Shown here one piece after another: positions 1-8,736 of a stretch of 64,000 nt of DNA (positions within the stretch are counted from its first letter, which is position 1; the number at the start of each line of letters is the position of its first letter). The notes below the pieces were generated by a model, which saw nothing but the letters and a program-made list of their open reading frames with translations, did no database searches and had not been told where the DNA came from. Source of the stretch: Clavaria fumosa (lineage: Eukaryota; Basidiomycota; Agaricomycetes; Agaricales; Clavariaceae); assembly GCA_951802425.1 (NCBI GenBank), contig OX637794.1, positions 4,278,001 through 4,342,000 of the forward strand. The letters run 5' to 3'. The translations under genes were made by a program, and so were the position numbers.

Positions 1-602
1 TACAGCTCGCGATTGGGATTATATTGCAGTTCACTCAAAACCCCGCACAGGAGCACTGGGAAGCACTCACGCGGGTGATCAGATACCTCCACACAACCCG
101 TGACCTCTGGCTCACTTTGGGTGGTGCGGGAATTCATCCTGAGGTCTTCTCAGATGCAGATTGGGCCTCGCAAGCGGATCGGCACTTGATCTCAGGCTTC
201 GTGATGAGGCTTGGACAAGGCATGGTGACATGGTCATCAAAGAGACAGACATTGGTCGTGCAGTCAAGCACCGAAGCAGAGTATGTCGCTGCGGCGCATG
301 CCGCGAGAGAAATTTACTGGGTGCGAACTTTCCTGACAGAGGTGGGAGCGCATGAAGAAGGCGTGACGAAGCTCTGGGTTGACAACATGTCGACTATCAC
401 CATAGCGAAGGACAACAAGTTTCACGCATGTACGAAACATATTGATATTCGCCATCACCTAGTGCAAGAAGTGGTAGAACATGGGACAATTGCAGTCGAG
501 TATGTCCCGACCAGTGAGAACGTCATCGACGGCCTTACAAAACCCCTTGCGTGCCCCACGTTCACCGTTTTTGTGCGCAAACTCGCATTGCTGCCTGCTT
601 GA
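1..602 (+). mobile_element. Copia-type retrotransposon, RNase H end of pol (truncated by window edge)
   Basis: The reading frame is open through the left edge and ends at a TGA at 600-602. The protein matches the RNase H and C-terminal part of Ty1/Copia polyproteins. Landmarks are the EHWEALTRVIRYL stretch, the FSDADWAS motif with its catalytic aspartate, SSTEAEYVAAA with the catalytic glutamate, the DNMSTITIAK segment, and the terminal KHIDIRHHLVQE and IDGLTKPLA motifs that normally close a Copia pol. No internal stop is visible in this part, so the copy may be fairly young. The upstream gag, integrase and RT lie outside the window. It would act in cytoplasmic particles, degrading the RNA strand during reverse transcription. 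Confidence 0.92.
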
Positions 603-860
603 GGGGGAGTGTCGTTGTTGCTGTGCTAGCGGTAACGCAACCACTTACTCAAGCGGACATTTAATTACTCTTTTTAGCTGTATGACTTTCTTTTTCCATG
701 GCTCAGTCTTTACTATGACTGAGCTGTGAGTAACCCGCATTCTATTCTGCATTTCACATCTTCTGACGAATTAGAGTAGAATACAGATCATTTTAGGTAT
801 TACTACAGACAGTCTTTACTACGACTGAGCTAATACAGATCATTTTAGTTATTTCTACAA
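603..860 (+). repeat. Probable start of the 3' LTR of the Copia element, with duplicated hairpin
   Basis: A purine-rich run directly after the pol stop looks like a polypurine tract, and TG at 610-611 would begin the LTR. An 8-bp inverted repeat (gctcagtc / gactgagc) lies at 701-724. A near copy of the 704-725 block recurs at 810-831, and the phrase atacagatcattttag occurs at about 781-796 and again at about 833-848. I could not find the right end of the LTR or a target-site duplication. Confidence 0.5.
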
Positions 861-901
861 AATCACTCCCCGGCACACCAGGAGCTGGAGGCGTAGGAGC
901 A

Positions 902-1540
902 ATGAGCGGAGCAAAGTCCACTGTAGCACCTCCCAACGTGCCAGGACCTGGCAGCATAGGTACGGCCCAACGGGGCAACGGCATCGAATCTGGCAGCGTA
1001 GGTGCATCCGATGGGACAACAGCACCCGAAATGGTGAGCTCAGGAGTCTCGGATAGACCACCCACCGACATGCCAGAACCTGGTAGCGATGGTACGACGA
1101 GTGGGGCAATGGCCACCGCGCCTGATGACCAGGTGCAACCCACAGAGCCGAGGTCACTATATTTGAATACCCTGGAAGACCACTCAGATGAAATGGGGGC
1201 ATCAAGGAATAACTCATCCATGTGCTACCACCCGCTGCTCCTCCAGGCCATGTGCTCAATGAGAGAGTGCCGGCTCAACGAGAGAGTGCCTGCTCAACGA
1301 GAGAGTGCCGGTATCTTGGCGGCGATGGTGCATCCAGCTGGCCAACGGCTGCTGTTCCTGATGAACCTGGATCTCTCATCAGTACTCCTCCCAACAAACC
1401 AGGACCTGGCAGCGCAGGTGCGTCCAACGGGGCTGAGGCTGCTATATTTGAAGATCCATGGTAGCTGCAAGTCCAACCATAGCTGTGTCCCTGCAAGGAA
1501 CCCAGAGAGAACAGCTTCGAATTAAGAGTAAAAGGTATCA
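902..1540 (+). repeat. Degenerate Pro/Gly/Ser-coding repeat region
   Basis: This stretch is open over about 200 codons but reads as low-complexity repeats rather than as a recognisable protein. A unit coding roughly PGPGSxGAS-G recurs several times near 935-1000, 1075-1100 and 1400-1430. The end of the larger unit at 1139-1180 (cccacagagccgaggtcact) resembles the one at 1418-1462. It probably derives from the linker of a retroelement polyprotein; that is inference. It holds no convincing gene. Confidence 0.4.
1255..1311 (+). repeat. Three-copy 19-bp tandem repeat
   Basis: Three consecutive 19-base units of the form ctcaacgagagagtgccgg fill 1255-1273, 1274-1292 and 1293-1311. The first has one change (ctcaat) and the second another (gcctg). 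The array lies inside the degenerate repeat region. Confidence 0.85.
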
Positions 1541-1554
1541 CATCACACTACTGG

Positions 1555-1698
1555 TGTTACAGGAATGGTAGTGGTAGGAGAGAGAGGAAGTGTGGAATGG
1601 ATTATGTTTGGCTTTGTCCGAGATGTCAGACTCTTACTTTCTCTTTCGAGTCCACACACAACTCCTCTTTGGGATGGCTTATGTAAGCAATCCTAACA
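1555..1698 (-). repeat. Short LTR-like block with TGTTA...TAACA ends
   Basis: The block begins tgttacagg and ends cctaaca, so its ends are the inverted TGTTA/TAACA expected of a Gypsy LTR. Read on the minus strand, its first about 40 bases (tgttaggattgcttacataa and onwards, with the catcccaaagaggagttg phrase) closely resemble the LTR that starts at 4917 on the plus strand. It directly follows the minus-strand RT fragment. No target duplication was found. Confidence 0.6.
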
Positions 1699-1699
1699 G

Positions 1700-3040
1700 T
1701 GAAAGGAGTGGGACTGGAGCCATCTCTCCTGCTGAACCCAATCACCATGTATAATGTGGATGGGACACAGAACAGAAATGGAAAGGTCCAGTATGGGATA
1801 GAGTTGTTGGTGAGGGTTGGTGACCACCAGGAGTGGATCCACTTTCTGCTGGTAGAGCCAAGACTGGGGCCAATATGAGAGCCAAGCAGAGATCTTGGAA
1901 AGCTGCTTCCTCCTCCTCCTCCCATTTCCACAGAACCTTCCCAGTCAGCTGGAATAGTGGTTTAGCTCAGGCAGAGAGGTTTGGGATGTGCCAACAGAGG
2001 TAGTTTAGCATCCCATTAAACCTCTGGACCTCTTTCACATTCATCGGTTGTTTGGCCAGTTACAGATTGCCATGCCTTTAGCTGAGTCATGCTCCAAATG
2101 GTTGTGGGAGATCTTCATCCCAAGGAACAGGATCTCATCCTTCTCAAACTCACACTTTCTGAGTCTGAGACACAGCCCATTCTCCCTGAACTTCCACAGG
2201 GCCTGATCCATCCAGTACCGGTGTGTTGCCAAGTCCTCTGCAAACACAATGACATCATCCATGTATGCTTGGACATGTCCTCCTACAATCTCCTCCCTCA
2301 GCACATGGTTCATGAAACATTGGAAGGTGGCTGGTGCATTCTGTAATCCAAACCACATGACAGCTGGTTCAAAGAGTCCACAAGGTGTCAAGAAGGTGCA
2401 GTGGTGCTGGTGCTCTGCATGGATGGGAAACCTCCCTTCACATCAATCTTAGAGTAGATCGATGCTCCCTTAAGCACATCCACTGTGTCTCAGATGTGGG
2501 GGAGGGGGTATTTGTCCTTGCATTCATTCTCGAGTAGTTGATAATCAGCTGCAGCTTGTTCTTCTCATGTTTGAAGAAGAAGGGGCTGGCATATGGGGAT
2601 TTCAAGGGTCAGATACATCCAGAAGCAAGCTGCTCATCCACCCAATGGTTCATCTCCACCATCTCATCTCATGTCAAAGAATACAGCTTGGAGGAGAGGT
2701 GCTCAGGGTCCTTTTTGAACTCAATCTTAATATCAAAGTCTAGCCAGGGAAGCTCATCCCACTTTGCTTCACTAAAAACCAAAGGGTAGTGGCTGGGCCA
2801 ATCAGGGGTAGGGCCAGAGTTGAGAAAATGGGTGTCCAGAATACTTGCAGATGCAAGGGTACTCATCTTCAGGGGTGCGGCAGCTTGCCAGAATGGGGAA
2901 CACTGTGGGGGGCAGTGGGTAAGGCTTAGCTCTGCCTTCTGCCAGTCGATATCCAGGTTATGTTGCTTGAGCCAGTCATGCCCAAGGATGACCTTGTGGG
3001 ACTGGGACTTTCCCACAAGACAAAGGGAGATGGAAGGTAG
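1700..3040 (-). mobile_element. Gypsy/chromovirus fragment: end of protease and reverse transcriptase, inverted
   Basis: Minus-strand reading gives the C-terminal part of a retroviral-type protease (VILGHDWLKQHNLDIDW, about 3000-2930). The beginning of the RT follows to about 2670. The RT palm lies at 2391-2041 with the active-site YMDD box (HVQAYMDDVIVFAED) and the LGMKIS segment, and then comes the RT-RNase H connection around 2022-1922 (QRFNGMLNYL, LTGK). The frame is broken by shifts and at least one stop in the connection, so it is dead. Next to it, at about 3040, the plus-strand part of a related element begins in RNase H, creating a head-to-head junction. Confidence 0.88.
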
Positions 3041-3044
3041 AGAC

Positions 3045-4890
3045 GGATGTGAGCAACTTGGCAACTGCTGGAGTGCTTTCACAGCAGCAAGTAGATGGGA
3101 TCTGGACAGTGGTGGACTACATCTCCAAGGCCCTGATGGCAGCTGAAAAGAACTATAATGTGTATGACAAGGAGTTCTTGGCTGTGATTCAGGCACTTCA
3201 TGAGTGGTGGGCATACCTCATTGGAGCAGATGAGACAATCAAGATCTGGACAGACCATGCGAATCTTCAGTACTTCTGGAAGCCCCAGAAGTTGAAGCCA
3301 AGGCAGGTTCATTGGGTTGGGGAGCTCCAGTGCTTTGACTTTGAGATAAAGTATTGCACTGGGAAGTCAAACACAAAGGCAGATGCGCTCTCGCAGAGGC
3401 CAGACTATGAAGAGATGGTGGAGGAGGACATGCTGGTACAAGTCTTCCTGGAAGTGGAGACCCATGTGTTGTTCATGTTGGAAATGGAGATGCTACTCCT
3501 GAAAAATAGCACAGCACACTTGCAGAAGCCTGAGGAGCTTGATGATGAGTGGACATGAGATTGCACTGGACTCTGGCAAAAGGGGATAGTCACTTGGGTC
3601 TCCCTGGGAGCTTGTGAGGCTGTCCCCAAATTCGAGCATGACCTCCCTGCTGCTGGACACTCTGGGCCCTGGAAGTTGAGAGTGGCACTAGTCAAGGGTT
3701 ATTGGTGGCCAGACATGGTGAAAGATGCAGATCAGTATGCTCAGGGGTGTGAGACATGCCAGCAGATGAAGCCTGACCATACCAAGTGTGCTGCCCTGCT
3801 CCACCCCCACCCTGTTCCTGATGGTCTCTGGTCAGTGATCTCATGGGACATAGTCAGTCCCCTCCCCCTCTCCTGTGGACATAATGCCATCCTTGTCATT
3901 GTTGACAAGTTCACAAAACAGACACTGCTTGAAGCAATTGGGCTCAACCTCACAGGACTTGGAGCAGTGCACCTCCTCCAGGATTGAGTGTTTCATGACC
4001 ATGGAGTCCCTCACAAGGTTGTGAGTGACCAAGGTTCCCAGTTTGTGTCCCACTTCATGAAGGAGTTCTACTCCATGATTCAGGTAAAAGCAAATCCAAG
4101 TATGGCCTTTCATCCACAGACTGATGGACAGATGGAATGGGTGAACCAGGAGATGGAGATCTATCTCCAGGCTTATGTGGACCACCTCCAGGATGACTGG
4201 GCCAAATGGTTGTCCACTGCAGAGTTTGCTCTTAACAATTGTGAGCACTCAGTGACAAGACAGATGCCTTTCTTCCTCGAGTATGGCTGACACCCTTGGA
4301 ATGGTGGAATCCGGCCTCCCCCAGCAGCAGATGAGTGGATGGCCAAGCTCATGGAATCCCGAAGAGCAGCCAAAGAGGCTATGGAGAAAGCGGTGGCAGC
4401 AATGAAAAAGAGCTACAATACTGGGAAGCACCCAAGTCATATGTATGCTGAGGGAGACTTGGTCTGGCTGGATACCTGGAACCTGAAGATGGACTGGCCC
4501 TCCAAGAAGCTCAACCATAAGCAAGCAGGCCCCTTTGCCATTATGGAGAAGGTTGGGCCAGGTGGGTATCAACTCAAGCTCCCCCCAGCCTGGTGCATCC
4601 ACCCTGTCTTCAATGAGGTGCTGCTCACTCCCTATATTCCCCCTTTCTTCACCTCCCAGAATCCTCCACCACCACCCCCTGCCACGATTGAGGATGACCA
4701 CCTGGAGTATGATGTTGAAGCTATCCTTGACATCAAGAAGGTGGGATGTGGGGTGAAGTATCTAGTGAAGTGGTTGGGGTACCCTGTGGAGGAGAACACC
4801 TGGGAGCCACGATGTAATCTCACCAACATGGTGCTGCTGCTCCAGGACTTCTTCCTTGCCCACCCTGACAAGGCCAAGCTAGCTGGTTGA
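3045..4890 (+). mobile_element. Gypsy/chromovirus fragment: RNase H, integrase and chromodomain
   Basis: The plus strand encodes in order: RNase H from ETDVSNLATAGVLSQQQ (about 3041-3400, ending in NTKADALSQRP), the integrase zinc-binding segment (CETCQQMKP, about 3750), and the integrase core (SWDIVSPLP, VSDQGSQFVS, MAFHPQTDGQ, about 3840-4290). A GPY-like segment (HKQAGPFAIM) and a chromodomain (YDVEAILDIKK to NTWEPRCNL, about 4705-4825) follow. Chromodomains of this class steer integration to marked heterochromatin. In-frame TGA codons at 3985-3987 and 4288-4290, plus a break around 3556-3676, make the copy inactive. Both of those TGAs sit where homologues carry arginine, as expected from CGA to TGA change. 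Confidence 0.93.
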
Positions 4891-4916
4891 GATGCCCAGC
4901 CTTAAGAGGGGGGTGA

Positions 4917-5205
4917 TGTTAGGATCACTTACCTAAGCCATCCCAAAAGAGGAGTTGCAGAGAAACTAGAGAAGATTGTTGAAAGGTCACATGACCTGTG
5001 GTGGAGGATTACGTAATCGAGAGATCACCTGACTTGGGCTTGAGCACGTCACGTGATCTGCGAGGTCCGAGCATGGGAATGCTGGCAAATGCCGAAGTGT
5101 TCAGTATATATACTTTGTCTTTTCCTATTTTGTACTCTTTTCCCCTTATGTTAGTATTGTCATCATGACCTTACCCCTAAGTTGTGTGAGACCCAGTCTG
5201 ATAGG
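4917..5205 (+). repeat. Gypsy 3' LTR (right end uncertain)
   Basis: A purine tract (aagaggggggtga, 4903-4915) directly precedes TGTTAGGATC at 4917, the expected LTR start. The same start is found on the minus strand at 1698. A short AT-rich stretch near 5103-5115 (agtatatatac) could be the LTR promoter. The right border is not clear; by 5207 the sequence is again RT-coding. Confidence 0.65.
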
Positions 5206-5206
5206 T

Positions 5207-5305
5207 ACAGAGGTTTAGTGGGATGCTGAACTACCTCTGTCAGCACATTCCAAACCTCTCCACTCAGGCTAAACCACTATTCTGGCTGACTGGGAAGGTT
5301 CCATG
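5207..5305 (+). mobile_element. RT-RNase H connection fragment of a second Gypsy copy
   Basis: Translated, this block reads VQRFSGMLNYL, then HIPNLS and LTGKVPW, the connection between RT and RNase H. It is an inverted near-copy of 2022-1922. It lies right after the LTR, so pieces of at least two elements are nested or shuffled here. Confidence 0.75.
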
Positions 5306-5962
5306 GACTCAGTCCCAGAAGGTTGCAAAGATGGTAGACAAAGTGAAGAAATGGAAAAAGATGAGTTGAGAAGAGAAAGATGTCATGAAGAAGGTCACAA
5401 GTAGTCACAACAATGTCAAGAGGTGTGTCAGTGAAGGCAATGACTTTGCTGACTGAGAGGAGAACCTGTGGGGTTCCAGCAGTTAGTACCAAGACAATAA
5501 AGAGAGAATGCTTAGGTGTGCAAGTTTGTACAAGTGTGGAGGACAATTTAGAAGAAGCAGAGTGTGTCTTGGCATTCTTGAGGTCACCAAGTGAGACAAG
5601 ACCTATCAATCATGGTGGTTCCAAGCTCAAAGGGCATACTAGCCTCAAGCTTAAACCAAAGTGCATCAATATCAAGTCTACAGTACTGTAAGTACATATG
5701 AGACTTATATATGTACATGCTGAAGGCATAACTACTTCAGGAAAGTACAAGGGTCTCCAAGCAATGGAACTATAGTAGTGTGGGGTATGTTTAGTCATAA
5801 GGTAACTATGCACATGCTCTACTAAGGTCATGAGGGGTTAGGGAGGCATAGGTAAGGTTGTGAGCATAAGTTGCTGCATAACCAGTCATGGGTCACAACC
5901 TAGTAAATAATCATATACATAACTATAACTATGGTGGGATCCTCAGATCATAGATAATGTAG
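5306..5962. other. No supportable gene; likely transposon debris
   Basis: Short overlapping open frames exist on both strands but none reads as a known protein, and no splice-consistent model was found. Low CpG content links it to the flanking mobile elements. Confidence 0.5.
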
Positions 5963-6526
5963 TTATAGACTACTGTAGGCAAAGAAGGGAGCATATTTGA
6001 AGTAGGAATGCAGCTGACTGTTGGTGGTGCATTTGGGTGTTAAGGTCACCTGCTTCATGTCATGACAGATACAATCAACAGTCCCAGCCCCAGTGGTGTC
6101 CAAAAAGTGAGTGTCTCTTGAGTTTGCCCTCCCCATTGCATTGTAATTCGAACATGTGGATTGTTCCTGAGGTATATTTCCACTGTCTTCAAGAAATGCT
6201 TCATAATTCTTTTCCTCAACAAAGTATGCCCAACTGTGGCTCAGAGAGGGGTCAGCCTTCTCGCTGGAGACCTTCTTCCATTTTAATTTAAAGTTTGCAT
6301 CGATTCTGACAAAAAGTGAGTAGAGCCAGTGTTGATTTTGGGGTGCACCCTCCCACCCTTCTGGCAAGTTGATTCCGGGTGGACAGGCAGGACAAAGGAG
6401 CACACATTCCCCTTCAACTGTGGCAGTGACACTGCCATGATTGTGACTGCGACCCACTCGTTTGAGCATCTTGAGATGCCACCATTCCCTAACCATGAAG
6501 AAAAGCCCTGTATTGATCCTGTTCAA
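5963..6526 (-). pseudogene. KDZ-family transposase fragment
   Basis: A 187-codon minus-strand frame matches the KDZ (Kyakuja-Dileera-Zisupton) transposases that are abundant in mushroom genomes. Recognisable blocks are the CPACPPGINLPEGWE zinc-like motif, DANFKLKWKKVSS (canonical DANFRLKRKxVSSD), DPSLSHSWAYFVEE, and TGAGTVDCICHDMK (canonical TGVGTVDCARHDMKRP). Many usually invariant residues are altered, and the protein stops soon after this block, whereas full KDZ transposases run on for several hundred residues. It is therefore an old truncated copy. No terminal inverted repeats were found. Confidence 0.85.
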
Positions 6527-6944
6527 GTAATACAGTAGAACATCTCATAACTCATAATGTTGTTAAGCATAACTTTCATATTGCATAGGTTTTGGGCCTG
6601 TCCCGACTTGGTGCCTACTAGACTGGGGGGTATAATGCATAATTCATCATGCATAGGCTTTGCGGTGAGGAGAACTTGCTGCAAGATATGGGTTCCCCAT
6701 TCTCTGCCCATTCCTTTTTGTATTGGAACTGGAAATACTGACATTTCAAGTTGAGATGTCAGTATTTCCAGTTCCTTAGTGGCCAGTCATTCACTGGTAG
6801 GAGGTTTTATTCCTGTAGCAAGCACATTACCACGGGCTTCTGTCTTTGCTGTATGATTACTGGTGTCATTGGAAGAAAATCAAATTCCATGTACATACAT
6901 TGCGCCAAAAATACAGTCGATGAAAACGTACGAGAGTCGCTTAC
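6527..6944. other. Transposon-to-gene transition, no gene seen
   Basis: AT-rich sequence with repeated gcata-type phrases, followed by the perfect hairpin at 6725-6775. The downstream end serves as the 3' flank of the proton-channel gene. Confidence 0.5.
6725..6775. repeat. Perfect 20-bp inverted repeat with 11-base loop
   Basis: The left arm is 6725-6744 (ggaactggaaatactgacat), the loop 6745-6755, and the right arm 6756-6775 is its exact reverse complement. The perfection of the arms in otherwise decayed DNA suggests recent origin or a MITE-like foldback. Confidence 0.9.
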
Positions 6945-7740
6945 CTAGACAGCATGTGAGACTGCCGCCAACCGTCTCCGCAAGTGGTCGTTCTCTGCCC
7001 GAGCTTCGGCCAGGGCAGACGCGGTCTCCTTGAGCCCCTTTCTGGCCTCCTCTAGTTTTTTCTCTGTTTCTTCCTGCAACTCTCCTGCACCCACAGCGAT
7101 GCCTGAAGTGACAGCGTAAAATGATGAAGGATTTGCTTTCGCTGAGTGGCTGGAAACGCACCTCCCACCAACTTGATGAGCCTCCACAAGCGAAGAATAA
7201 TGAGTAAACCTGCAAGCTCCCTTTCCCTGCCTTTTAGGGCAATCTCGAGGATAAACGTGACGATGATGATAAGGGCGTCAAACAAATGTAGGCCAGCATG
7301 CGGGTGCCGGCGCGGTGGCTGTCGGTTGGAGCTGCGGAACGGGTCGTAATATCCCGGACCAAATGCGTATAGCGCGAGCGGTATTTCGACGAGGAAAAGT
7401 GTGGTAATGGTAAGGGAGAGATATGTGAGTACATGGAGCCATGTGGGGGCATCGGGCTCTTCAGATGGCAGACAGGACTCAGTGAGGAATGTGTAGAAGA
7501 GGTCGGCAAGAACGCAAGAGGCATCTGCAAAGATCTGGTAAGACAGTTAGAGCAAGTGTACGATGAACGCCTGAGAGGGCGTGTTATCTCCTTGCCCACC
7601 AGTAGAATGACGCTTTGATGCAATTGTTTCGATTCAAGGAATTCCGCAAGCCTCTCTTGACGCGATAGATGTTCCCGTAATTCTTGTGGCCTTTGGGGCT
7701 GATGCTCTGAGAGTAGAGCTTGTCTTTCTGGGTCATCCAT
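6945..7740 (-). CDS. Voltage-gated proton channel (Hv1/HVCN1 type)
   Basis: Three exons join in frame (7740-7600, 7534-7162, 7102-6945) into 223 residues. There are four membrane segments. S1 (FADASCVLADLF) carries the aspartate that forms the proton selectivity filter in Hv1. S2 carries a glutamate (TLFLVEIPLALY). S3 (FDALIIIVTFILEI) matches DAVVVVVSFILDI of animal Hv1. S4 (GLLIILRLWRLIKLVGG) has the RxWRxxK voltage-sensor ladder. There is no pore domain, as expected. A charged C-terminal coiled coil (EETEKKLEEARKGL onward) probably drives dimerisation. It would sit in the plasma or vacuolar membrane and extrude protons on depolarisation. Start ATG 7740 lies 128 bases from the divergent FUN14 gene. 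The second intron has a branch-like ctaac just before its acceptor. Confidence 0.9.
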
Positions 7741-7868
7741 GACTTATTGCGTGTAGAAGTTGCGAGGAGACGAAAGCAATGCCGATGATCGGCACTGCCA
7801 GCTTGCGTCACGTGAGGGATGACGTCCCCTTGTGATACGGAGCAATTGGATCTTGGAAGCAACAGGCC
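7741..7868. promoter_or_regulatory. Shared 128-bp divergent promoter (Hv1 / FUN14)
   Basis: The start codons of the two divergent genes are only 128 bases apart. The gap contains a CACGTG box (7809-7814) and a CRE-like TGACGTC (7820-7826). No clear TATA box is present. Co-regulation is inference. Confidence 0.55.
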
Positions 7869-8643
7869 ATGGCATCCAGCGCACGGGCTCTCGCCGGTCT
7901 CCGTTTTATGACACCTCAGCAGGCGTCTTCAAGGCTGAGAAGTCCTTTCTTTGGAGCACACTACTACAGGCTCAGCCGCTCCCCTCCGTGGCTTGTACAT
8001 GGAGATATCTTCACTCGAGTAGGACGTTCCGCATTCTTCAAACGCGTCCCGATGGGCTTGAAAACGGCGGGCGGAGTGGGAGCTGCATTAGGGTTTTTTA
8101 TTTTGTCAACACCAGAAGTGCACTGCGATGGCCAAGGTGCGTAATATGATGCGATGTTTCGAAGGTTGCCTGAACATTCGTAGTGCCAAACGCTGCCCAT
8201 CCTTCTCCTGCTTCCCCGCAAAAAGCTCCAGGGCCTCTACTTGAACGACCTCAATCGTCGGTCAATTTGTACGAGCTTACGTTTGGCACAATCTGCGGTA
8301 TCTGTTCAGGGGTGTTCATCAAAAAAGGCGCCAAGCTGGTCGCATTCTCCATTGGCGGAATATTCGTGCTGCTGCAGGTAAGCATAGAAACAGACCTTCC
8401 CCAGTAGAATTTATTGATAACCGCCTTCTGCAGTATCTGAACTCGCTGTCTCTCATCCGAGTCGACTGGGGGCGCATGGGGGCGCGTTTTGAGAACCGTT
8501 TCTTTACCAGAAACCCTGATGGATCCAAAAGCGCTCCCTCCCTATACGGGCTATGGACGTGGTGTGTGGATTTTTTAACGGCTGACTTCCAGCAGAGGGC
8601 ATCGTTCATCGCAGGTTTGGGTTTGGGTTTGAGGCTTGGCTGA
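7869..8643 (+). CDS. FUN14-domain mitochondrial protein
   Basis: Exons 7869-8136, 8184-8377 and 8434-8643 give 223 residues. The N-terminus is rich in Arg, Ser and Ala and lacks acidic residues, fitting a mitochondrial targeting sequence. The C-terminal half is a FUN14 domain: LTFGTICGICSGVFIKK, then a hydrophobic segment ending FVLLQYLNSL, then the conserved VDWGRM and a closing glycine-rich helix (FIAGLGLGLRLG). Animal FUNDC1 is an outer-membrane mitophagy receptor. The fungal family is less well characterised, and I see no clear LC3-interacting YxxL motif in the N-terminal part, so a mitophagy role is not shown here. Splice phases agree across all junctions. Confidence 0.88.
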
Positions 8644-8736
8644 AAGGGCAATTATCTCACGTGGTCGTTATTGCTGTGAAGCATGTACAAATAAAGCCGA
8701 TCGCCCAAATTTTATTTTCTGGCAAAAAGCTCACCG

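Noticed and set aside
1626..1931. Minus-strand 101-codon frame as a gene
   Set aside because: It is a wrong-frame reading across the RT-RNase H fragment and the adjacent LTR-like block.
5207..5305. Right end of the Gypsy LTR
   Set aside because: It translates as the RT-RNase H connection and pairs with 2022-1922, so it is coding debris rather than LTR.
6533..6575. Pogo/Tigger-like terminal repeat (tacagtagaacatctcataa)
   Set aside because: The start resembles such ends, but no inverted partner or transposase was found nearby.
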